From positions 1 to 18,982 of the forward strand of contig JAYYZE010000020.1 of the NCBI GenBank assembly GCA_036340235.1: 18,982 nt of DNA, given 5' to 3'. The first letter of the stretch is position 1; every line of letters begins with the position of its first letter. Under the pieces are notes generated by a model. That model did not search any database, was not told the DNA's origin, and saw only the letters and a list, made by a program, of their open reading frames with translations. The translations under genes were made by a program, and so were the position numbers. Below are positions 1 to 6,331 of this stretch, piece after piece. This DNA comes from GCA-2862585 sp036340235. GTDB taxonomy: Bacteria > Bacteroidota > Bacteroidia > Flavobacteriales > UBA7312.

Positions 1-1001
1 TAAGGACCAGTACCCCCCGAGCCGCTAACGGCAATTTGCCCATCATCAACAGAATTACAACTGATGTCAACAAGTGAATCTAATAAAAGGGTTAACAGTG
101 GGACGGTGTCGCTTACAAAAAAAGTAGCCGAATCTTGGCAAGCGTTTGCATCTTCTACGGTCAATGTGTAGCTACCTCCACCAACATTTGAAATATCCTC
201 TATGGGGGATGTAAATGTGCCCGGCCCAGCCCAACTGTAGTTGTAAGGTTTGGTGCCATCAGAGTCGCCATTACTATCAATAGTGGTACCAACTCCACCG
301 CTTACTGCTACATCGATAGCACCGATTGGTTCAGAACTACATAGCACATCGGTCACAGAGCCCGTTATATTAATACTATCTGGTTCGTATAGTGTTTGAA
401 GGAAGTCACGCACGCAACCTGTGCTTGAAGTGTATCGAATAACGTAATCACCAGCACATAAACTATCAAAATTAAATTGTTGAGGTGGTAATTGAGAACT
501 ATCTAGTGACTCAGTGAACAATGGTGTTCCAGTGGCAGAGTCTAAAAACAAATCGATTTCTTGGGGTTGGAAAGGAAAAGGTTGAGGGGATGTTTGAATT
601 TCTCCGTCACACAAACCATTACAAGAAATAGCGTAGCCATTTATTGTTGGGATAAATAAACCAATGTTTAAAGAATATTCTTCCAATTGAATATCAAGCG
701 TGCAACTTTGTGCTCCTGAAGACATAACCAACTCGTAATCATCAGAATTGTCACCTTGTAAGTTATCAATTTGAAAAGAGGCGCTGGAAAATGTGCCTAT
801 GTCTTGGTTCCCGTTAGGCAAATTTAACTCGTAAGAAAAAGGAGCGGACCAGGCTGGGTCAGGAATGATTTCAATGGTACCATTACCATTACAATCTGCC
901 TCCTGCAGTATGTTGAAGGTACATTGAGAATACGCTTGGTTTATGATGAAAAAACTAGCCAGATAAAAAACTAAGATTTTTGACTTTTCTGATAAATTCA
1001 A
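1..1001 (-). CDS. Secreted SprB-repeat protein, 3' end cut by window edge
   Basis: The open frame continues past the left edge, and 333 residues are visible. An in-frame TAA lies just upstream of the start and there is no ATG, so the best start is TTG at 1001 (ATT at 1004 is the alternative). A signal peptide follows: lysines at 6 and 8, a hydrophobic stretch at about 9-21, and probable cleavage after AYS before Gln26. The mature part is rich in Asp, Ser, Gly and Cys. Residues about 213-297 match the SprB repeat pattern (ending in a YTLTVEDANAC motif), and a second repeat begins near 312 (SCNSVDDGQIAVSGSGG). SprB repeats occur in large T9SS-exported surface proteins such as gliding adhesins, so a C-terminal sorting domain is expected off the window; this is inference. 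The 226 bases to the upstream esterase gene hold no convincing terminator. A weak TATCTTGC box lies at 1039-1046 on this strand. The exact function is unknown. Confidence 0.8.
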   Translation of the reverse strand, partial: MNLSEKSKILVFYLASFFIINQAYSQCTFNILQEADCNGNGTIEIIPDPAWSAPFSYELNLPNGNQDIGTFSSASFQIDNLQGDNSDDYELVMSSGAQSCTLDIQLEEYSLNIGLFIPTINGYAISCNGLCDGEIQTSPQPFPFQPQEIDLFLDSATGTPLFTESLDSSQLPPQQFNFDSLCAGDYVIRYTSSTGCVRDFLQTLYEPDSINITGSVTDVLCSSEPIGAIDVAVSGGVGTTIDSNGDSDGTKPYNYSWAGPGTFTSPIEDISNVGGGSYTLTVEDANACQDSATFFVSDTVPLLTLLLDSLVDISCNSVDDGQIAVSGSGGTGP

Positions 1002-1227
1002 AATAAAAAAGGGTTTGTTATCTTAAAAATTTGCATCGCAAGATACAAAAATTCACATTCTTTTGTCTAATCTTTAATTATCTCTAAAAAAAGAAATAAA
1101 CAGTAGTATGTTAACGACAAAATTGATCGTTTTGTTTTAATGCTTCAAAACACCAAAATTCAACAAACTAAATCCTTTTTTTGCTGTAAGTACTATTGCA
1201 CGCATATTCTAACTAAATGACCTTAAG

Positions 1228-2451
1228 CTAGTATTTTATGATTTTTTGAGGCGAAAATCCATTGGCTGTCATTTGGTTAGAGACCACAAAATAGAGTCCG
1301 GAGGGTAGATGACTAATATCTACACTGTGTGTTTCCGCTTCAGTGTTTTCATGTAAAACGGCTTGCCCTAGCTGATCATACAGCGTTATGGCATAATCTC
1401 CTTTGGGTAGTTTTAGAAATATACGACCTGTGGTTGGGTTTGGCCAAAACTCAAATTCTTCAGCCATTTGATATTGTGTGTTGGTGGCATTGTTGCAAAT
1501 CAAATTAAACATAAAATCACTTATGAACGGGATTACCGTTCCCTCAAGATTAATGATCGGAGCAGAATGACCCCCAAAAGAAAAAGTATATAAATCATTT
1601 AAAACACCAATATTATCTAATTCATCATGAATTTTTGCCGACCCGCATAAAACTGGAAGATCTAATAAAGGAATTCCTAAATTACTCAGAGGACTTGCGC
1701 ATTCATAGTCAATAGTATTATCATCTGTTGAATGAGCACTTACAATTGGAGGGTCATTCTCATCAAGGAAATTTGTTGTATTAATTGCCCCCGCCAAGAG
1801 TATTGCTCCACTGACCTCTGATGAATATCCAGGATTACCACTATTTCCTTCAATACCACCAGATTCATCAAATAAGGACTGAAACTCTTCAGGGACTTCA
1901 CCTTCATCCATAACTGACAAATGGGCTGCTGTTACTGCCCCTGCCGAATAGCCACCCACAAAAATAAGGCCGGGATTAATTTTAAAAGTATTTCCATTTT
2001 CTACCACATCCTTTCTAAAATAACGAACCGCTGATTTCATATCAGATATTGAATTAACAACTGTCTGAGAAAAAATATTATATGAATTAGCGCTTAATAA
2101 ACTTTGTAGATTAGTTAATCTGTACCGAATTGAAGCGGTAACATAACCTCTTTTGGCAAATGCTTCACAAAGAGCAACCATTGTATTGCTATTTTTATCT
2201 CCTTCAATGTATACACCCCCATGAGCAAAAATGATTAAAGGCCGATTGGTTGCCGTGTCGCCAATTGGCTGATAAACATCCATTTCTAGTCCCATTTCGG
2301 TGGCGGACCAGTCAAAAACATCGGAATACAATATGATTTGCTTGTCAACATCCACAAAGATCTCGTTTTCGTAGCGACCATCGCATTGCGCCAAAATAGT
2401 ATCTAACGGAGTCAATAGCAACGCTAATATTATGAGTTTGCCAATTTTCAT
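1228..2451 (-). CDS. Secreted alpha/beta-hydrolase (carboxylesterase type) with T9SS sorting domain
   Basis: This 407-residue protein has a signal peptide at residues 1-21 (MKIGK followed by a hydrophobic core, cleavage near LAQ|C). The alpha/beta-hydrolase fold of the carboxylesterase/lipase type is shown by the oxyanion motif AHGG at 76-79, the nucleophile elbow GGYSAG with Ser169, a likely acid at Asp243 or Asp244 and a likely catalytic His295 in GGHS. Residues about 334-407 form a T9SS type A C-terminal sorting domain: FWPNPTTG, then YDQLGQ, then LPSGLYFV, ending in KIIKY. The protein should therefore cross the outer membrane through the type IX system and be released or surface-anchored. 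The substrate cannot be told; an ester or acyl group is expected. Its ATG (2449-2451) overlaps the metG TGA (2448-2450) as ATGA, so it is probably co-transcribed and translationally coupled with metG. Confidence 0.88.
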   Translation of the reverse strand: MKIGKLIILALLLTPLDTILAQCDGRYENEIFVDVDKQIILYSDVFDWSATEMGLEMDVYQPIGDTATNRPLIIFAHGGVYIEGDKNSNTMVALCEAFAKRGYVTASIRYRLTNLQSLLSANSYNIFSQTVVNSISDMKSAVRYFRKDVVENGNTFKINPGLIFVGGYSAGAVTAAHLSVMDEGEVPEEFQSLFDESGGIEGNSGNPGYSSEVSGAILLAGAINTTNFLDENDPPIVSAHSTDDNTIDYECASPLSNLGIPLLDLPVLCGSAKIHDELDNIGVLNDLYTFSFGGHSAPIINLEGTVIPFISDFMFNLICNNATNTQYQMAEEFEFWPNPTTGRIFLKLPKGDYAITLYDQLGQAVLHENTEAETHSVDISHLPSGLYFVVSNQMTANGFSPQKIIKY

Positions 2452-4142
2452 ACTAGTGTGTTTTTTAAATTTAGTATTTGCTTTTCGATGGTGTCATCTT
2501 CCATTTTAGAAAATAATAATTGGCTAGAGCCTATCTGGTGACCTACTGGAATTTCATCTATGTCGTCCCAGCTGGTGCCATGGTGGTTCAGCATATCTTG
2601 CAACTTGTTGGAAGAAAAAGGTAAAAAAGGGTGCGACAAGACGCTCAAATACTTGGTGATTTGCAAGGCAATATTTAGGATTGTTTCCGCTCTGCTTTCG
2701 TCTATTTTTTTAAGCTTCCAGGGCTCTGTGTCTGCCAGAAATTTGTTCCCCAGTCTAGCGAGATTCATCAATTCAGTTTGAGCTTCTCTGAATTTATGGT
2801 GTTCAATGCATCGTCCAATTTTTTCAGGGAACGTTTTTGCTTCTTGAAAAACACTGCTGTCGTAGCTATCTAAACGATGTCGTGGGGGTACCACACCACC
2901 CCAATACTTGTTTGTGAGAACTAAAACGCGATTGATAAAATTGCCAAAAATACCCACCAATTCGCTGTTGTTTCTTAGTTGAAAGTCGGTCCATGAAAAG
3001 TCAGAATCTTTGGACTCTGGGGCAATAGCACAGAGCGTGTACCTCAACGCGTCTTGCTGACCCTCAAAATTATCTAGGTAGTCGTGTAGCCAAACCGCCC
3101 AATTTCTAGAGGTTGAAATTTTTTGTCCTTCTAAATTCAAAAATTCGTTAGCCACTACATTGGTAGGTAATGTCAAGTCAGCATGTATTTTCAATATTAT
3201 GGGGAAAATAATGGCGTGAAAAACGATGTTATCTTTGCCTATAAAATGGACTAACTCAGCATCCTTATTCCAATACTCTTGCCAGTTTTGGTTGGTTTTA
3301 GACGCCCACTCTTTGGTAGCAGACACATAACCAATAGGGGCGTCAAGCCACACATACAGCACCTTACCATCAGCCCCTTCAATTGGCACTTTTACCCCCC
3401 AATCCAAATCGCGAGTCATAGCGCGCTCCCTGAGCCCTGATTCTATCCATGATTTGCACTGACCTATCACCTGAGGACGCCAATGTGTTGGCTCGTGATG
3501 TTGGTCACCATCTAGGATGCCTTTTTCTATCCAATCCTTGAGCCAACTTTCATGATGTTGCATAGGCAAATACCAGTGCTTAGTTTCTTTTAAAATAGGC
3601 TGTTGACCGCTCAAGGTTGATTTTGGATTTATGAGTTCCGAAGGACTCAAAGCGGAACCACATTTTTCACACTGATCGCCATATGCCGACTCATAACCAC
3701 ATTTTGGGCAAGTACCCATGATATACCGATCGGCCAAAAACTGTTGGTGTGTTTCATCAAAAAACTGACTGGATGATTGTTGAACAAAGGCTTTTTTTTC
3801 TAATAGCGTTTTGAAAAAATCTTGCGATGTTTTGTGATGAAGTGAACTTGACGTTCGGTGGTATATGTCAAATGCGATACCAAATTCTTCAAACGCTTTT
3901 TTATTTAAGTCGTGATATCTATCGACTATTTCTTGGGGGCTTACCCCTTCTTTTTTGGCTCTAAGTGTAATGGCGGCTCCGTGTTCGTCTGAACCACAAA
4001 TGAAAACAACGTCTTTTTGTTTAGCTCTCAAATACCTGACAAAAATGTCGGCCGGTAAATAAGCGCCTGCGATATGACCTATGTGAAGAGGCCCATTGGC
4101 GTATGGTAAGGCGGAAGTAACTGTGTATCGTTTTTTTGACAT
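2448..4142 (-). CDS. metG: Methionyl-tRNA synthetase, short form
   Basis: Class I aminoacyl-tRNA synthetase that charges tRNA-Met with methionine in the cytoplasm. The HIGH motif is at residues 20-23 in PYANGPLHIGH. A zinc knuckle with Cys145, Cys148, Cys158 and Cys161 lies in the connective domain. The KMSKS-equivalent is KISTS at 341-345, followed by RNWAVW. The anticodon-binding helical domain runs to about residue 545. The protein stops at 564 residues, right after the linker EDDTIEKQI. Most Bacteroidota MetRS are about 680-700 residues and continue into a C-terminal Trbp111/EMAP-like tRNA-binding and dimerisation domain, which is absent here. The catalytic core looks intact, so the enzyme should work, perhaps as a monomer as in other short bacterial MetRS. 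It starts at an ATG 26 bases after a TATCTTTG promoter box and overlaps the downstream esterase by ATGA. Confidence 0.95.
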   Translation of the reverse strand: MSKKRYTVTSALPYANGPLHIGHIAGAYLPADIFVRYLRAKQKDVVFICGSDEHGAAITLRAKKEGVSPQEIVDRYHDLNKKAFEEFGIAFDIYHRTSSSLHHKTSQDFFKTLLEKKAFVQQSSSQFFDETHQQFLADRYIMGTCPKCGYESAYGDQCEKCGSALSPSELINPKSTLSGQQPILKETKHWYLPMQHHESWLKDWIEKGILDGDQHHEPTHWRPQVIGQCKSWIESGLRERAMTRDLDWGVKVPIEGADGKVLYVWLDAPIGYVSATKEWASKTNQNWQEYWNKDAELVHFIGKDNIVFHAIIFPIILKIHADLTLPTNVVANEFLNLEGQKISTSRNWAVWLHDYLDNFEGQQDALRYTLCAIAPESKDSDFSWTDFQLRNNSELVGIFGNFINRVLVLTNKYWGGVVPPRHRLDSYDSSVFQEAKTFPEKIGRCIEHHKFREAQTELMNLARLGNKFLADTEPWKLKKIDESRAETILNIALQITKYLSVLSHPFLPFSSNKLQDMLNHHGTSWDDIDEIPVGHQIGSSQLLFSKMEDDTIEKQILNLKNTLV

Positions 4143-4168
4143 GAAATAAATCTAATCATTTATCTTAG

Positions 4169-4176
4169 CAAAGATA
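4169..4176 (-). promoter_or_regulatory. Candidate -7 promoter box for metG
   Basis: Read on the minus strand this is TATCTTTG, an exact match to the Bacteroidota -7 consensus TAnnTTTG, 26 bases before the metG ATG. No clear TTTG -33 element stands at the usual distance. It lies in the 54-base divergent gap between metG and the LD-carboxypeptidase. On the plus strand a near match, TATCTTAG, at 4161-4168 could serve the carboxypeptidase. Confidence 0.5.
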
Positions 4177-4196
4177 TTAAAATAAAAAAGACCCTA

Positions 4197-5111
4197 ATGA
4201 CTCTTTCATGTGATTCATTTAGAGTGCCGCCCCCTTTAAAAAAGGGTGATAAAGTCGGCATTGTTTCAACCGCTAGAAAGATTAGTGCCAAAGAATTACA
4301 GTTCGCCTTAGACACTATTGCCAACTGGGGACTAATTCCCGTATTAGGAGAACATATTTTTTCAGTCGAAAATCAATTCGCAGGCAATGACCAAATACGC
4401 ACTAATGATTTTCAAAAAATGATGGACAACCCCGACATAAAAGCCATTATTTGCGCCCGTGGAGGCTATGGCACTGTTCGAATGGTCGATGGGCTAAATT
4501 TTGAGTCTTTCATCAGGCGGCCAAAATGGGTGGCTGGTTTTAGCGATGTCACCGTCTTACATGCACACCTACACAATCTAAAAGTTTGTAGCTTACACAG
4601 CACAATGCCAATTAGTTTTGCTGACAATAGCCATGAAGCCATAAACAGCCTAAAAACAGCTCTATTTGGGAAAACCACTGACCTAACTTTTGACAAACAC
4701 CCTCTTAACATCAGCGGACGATGTCAAGGGCAAATCGTTGGTGGAAATTTGTCGGTTTTGTATAGTCTTATTGGAAGTAGTTCTGAAATTAATACGAAAA
4801 ATAAAATTTTATTTTTAGAAGATTTAGATGAGTATCTTTATCACATTGATAGAATGATGGTAAACCTAAAGCGAAGCGGCAAATTAAAGCATTTATCAGG
4901 CCTAGTAATTGGTGGCATGACACAAATGAATGACAACGCCATCTCTTATGGAAAAGACGTCAAATCCATCATTAGGGACACTGTTTCTGATTATAACATC
5001 CCTCTATGTTTTGACTTCCCTGCCGGACATATCAAACATAATTTAGCCATACAATTAGGTCGTCATGTGTCTCTAAATGTGGATGAAACCGTAGAACTAC
5101 GCTATGTATAA
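4197..5111 (+). CDS. ldcA: LD-carboxypeptidase, peptidase family S66
   Basis: Serine peptidase of the MccF/LdcA family. LdcA removes the terminal D-alanine from muropeptide tetrapeptides during cytoplasmic peptidoglycan recycling. The 304-residue length is normal. Family landmarks are the N-terminal PPPLKKGDKVGIVSTA, then ARGGYG at 87-92, the nucleophile Ser116 in AGFSD, the catalytic Glu208 in LFLEDLDEYLYHIDRM, and the catalytic His278 in PAGHIKHN. These match Ser115, Glu217 and His285 of the Pseudomonas enzyme. No signal peptide is visible, which fits a cytoplasmic recycling role. The start is the only ATG before the conserved N-terminus. The remains of a yraN gene overlap its 3' end. Some family members instead cleave microcin C-like or other amides, so the exact substrate is inferred. 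Confidence 0.9.
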   Translation: MTLSCDSFRVPPPLKKGDKVGIVSTARKISAKELQFALDTIANWGLIPVLGEHIFSVENQFAGNDQIRTNDFQKMMDNPDIKAIICARGGYGTVRMVDGLNFESFIRRPKWVAGFSDVTVLHAHLHNLKVCSLHSTMPISFADNSHEAINSLKTALFGKTTDLTFDKHPLNISGRCQGQIVGGNLSVLYSLIGSSSEINTKNKILFLEDLDEYLYHIDRMMVNLKRSGKLKHLSGLVIGGMTQMNDNAISYGKDVKSIIRDTVSDYNIPLCFDFPAGHIKHNLAIQLGRHVSLNVDETVELRYV

Positions 5112-5458
5112 ATAACACCGGTTAGGAAAGTTAGGGGAAAACCTAGCGCTTGAATTTTTAAAGTAAAACCAATTTAATATTGTTGTGACAAATTGGCGAT
5201 GGCAAAAGGCTGAAATTGATATCACTACAAAGAAACTAAACTTATTAGCTTTTGTAGAAGTGAAAACAAGAAATAGTGAAAAATTTGACTCCCCGTATGA
5301 ATTTGTAAACACAAAAAAGCAAAAACTAACTAATGAAAGAGGCTGCAGAAGCGTTTATTGAGCAACACCAGATGACAAATGAAATTCGATTTGACATAAT
5401 TAGTGTCGTTATCAACTCTGAAATTAAAAAGATCAAACATATTCTTGATGCTTTTTAG
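5104..5458 (+). pseudogene. yraN: Decayed yraN (UPF0102, PD-(D/E)XK nuclease-like)
   Basis: Reading from an ATG at 5104, which overlaps the carboxypeptidase stop, gives MYK, a TAA at 5113-5115, then HRLGKLGENLALEFLK, a second in-frame TAA at 5164-5166, then NQFNIVVTNWRWQKAEIDI and FVEVKTRNSEKFDSPYEF up to KKQKL. The frame then shifts by one base between about 5321 and 5333 and continues as MKEAAEAFIEQ, EIRFDIISVV and IKHILDAF, ending at TAG 5456-5458. Joined together, this is a complete YraN protein in the normal order: LGKxGE, the NWR strand, the EID and VEVK motifs of the PD-(D/E)XK fold, an AAEAF helix and RFDII. Two nonsense codons and one frameshift argue for real inactivation over a single sequencing error. 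The role of YraN is poorly known. The 5112-5498 gap between intact genes is largely explained by this remnant. Confidence 0.88.
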
Positions 5459-5473
5459 TGGTTTCATAATTAG

Positions 5474-5481
5474 TACATTTG
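5474..5481 (+). promoter_or_regulatory. Candidate -7 promoter box for the pseudouridine synthase gene
   Basis: TACATTTG matches TAnnTTTG exactly and ends 17 bases before the preferred ATG at 5499. A T-rich stretch about 18-20 bases upstream is a poor -33 element. The box sits inside a short inverted repeat, GTACA-TT-TGTAC, at 5473-5484. It supports the start at 5499 over an upstream ATG at 5403. Confidence 0.45.
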
Positions 5482-5498
5482 TACAAACTGAATTTCTT

Positions 5499-6290
5499 AT
5501 GAATAAAAAAAAACAAAGCGACAAACGCCCTTTCCGACCAAACACCAAAAAGCGACTGTCTAAAAGGGTACAAAAGGTTAAGAATAAAGGCATGCGCTTA
5601 AATCAGTTTATCGCACACGCTGGCATCAGCTCAAGAAGAGAAGCTGATGAATTAATTAAAGCAGGATTGGTAAAAGTGAACGGTTCAATTATTTTGGAAA
5701 TGGGCTTTAGAGTAAAGGATGCCGATACTGTCAAGTTTAATAATGAAACAATACGATCAGAGACCAAGCGTTATTTGTTGCTTAATAAGCCAAAAGACTT
5801 CCTAACTGTCACCAACGATCCAAGAAAGAAAAACGTTTATTCACTCATCGAGTCGGCTTGCAAGGAACGTCTTTATCCTGTTGGCAGACTAGATAAACAA
5901 ACGTCTGGTTTGTTGTTGTTCAGCAATGACGGTGAAATGGTAAAAAAACTAACAAATCCAAGAAAACCCATCAAGAAAATATACCACATAACACTCGATA
6001 AAAACTTAAAAGCCAACGATTTGAAGCGCATTTCAGAAGGTGTTGTTTTAGATGGATACAAAGTGCTAGTAGATGCCATCTCTTATGTACAAAACTCACC
6101 AAAAAAAGAGGTGGGAGTTGAATTATCTTTTGCAAAAAACAATACACTTAAAGCGCTTTTCTTGCAACTTGGCTACAAGCTAGTAAAGCAAGATTTAGTC
6201 TATTATGGCGGCCTTACAAAAAAGGATATTTCTAGAGGAAAATATCGATTTCTTTCTGAAAAGGAGGTAGCAATGCTAAAAATGATTTAA
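5499..6290 (+). CDS. RsuA/RluB-family pseudouridine synthase, divergent
   Basis: Predicted to isomerise a uridine to pseudouridine in rRNA, most like RluB (23S) in layout. With the ATG at 5499 the protein has 263 residues. Residues 1-30 form a very basic tail, an S4 RNA-binding domain lies at about 32-80 (RLNQFIAHAGISSRREAD), and the catalytic Asp132 sits in VGRLDKQTSGLLLFSND. The C-terminus GLTKKDISRGKYRFLSEKE matches Bacteroidota RluB. One key motif is lost: where relatives have GRNRxVRRxFExLGY, this protein has AKNNTLKALFLQLGY (212-226), so three conserved arginines are gone. The fold and catalytic Asp look intact, but activity or specificity may be changed. An upstream in-frame ATG at 5403 would add 32 hydrophobic residues that lie within the yraN remnant, so it is less likely. 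A run of nine A bases at 5505-5513 encodes three lysines near the start. Confidence 0.85.
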   Translation: MNKKKQSDKRPFRPNTKKRLSKRVQKVKNKGMRLNQFIAHAGISSRREADELIKAGLVKVNGSIILEMGFRVKDADTVKFNNETIRSETKRYLLLNKPKDFLTVTNDPRKKNVYSLIESACKERLYPVGRLDKQTSGLLLFSNDGEMVKKLTNPRKPIKKIYHITLDKNLKANDLKRISEGVVLDGYKVLVDAISYVQNSPKKEVGVELSFAKNNTLKALFLQLGYKLVKQDLVYYGGLTKKDISRGKYRFLSEKEVAMLKMI

Positions 6291-6331
6291 CTTTATGAAA
6301 TATCATGCTTAATCCAATCGTTTAAAAGAAC

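Noticed and set aside
1039..1046. TATCTTGC as the promoter of the SprB-repeat gene
   Set aside because: It departs from TAnnTTTG at the last two positions and has no -33 element, so it is noted only in the gene entry.
1117..1135. Hairpin ACAAAA-TTTTGT as a terminator after the esterase gene
   Set aside because: The stem is only six A/T-rich pairs and is not followed by a T run on the minus strand.
2560..2781. Plus-strand open frame inside metG
   Set aside because: It is antisense to well-conserved metG codons and has no recognisable domain. The same holds for the other short frames opposite real genes.
5104..5458. The in-frame TAA codons as programmed read-through or recoding
   Set aside because: TAA is used as a normal stop by several intact genes here (YjbR, AsmA-like, kinase), and a frameshift is also needed to restore YraN, so decay is simpler.
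5403..5498. Upstream ATG extension of the pseudouridine synthase
   Set aside because: The added 32 residues are hydrophobic, unlike the family N-terminus, and are a different frame of the yraN remnant. The promoter box at 5474-5481 favours the ATG at 5499.
5505..5513. Nine-A run near the pseudouridine synthase start as a phase-variation switch
   Set aside because: A similar nine-A run occurs inside hemW at about 11236-11244, so such runs are expected in this AT-rich genome. There is no other sign of switching.
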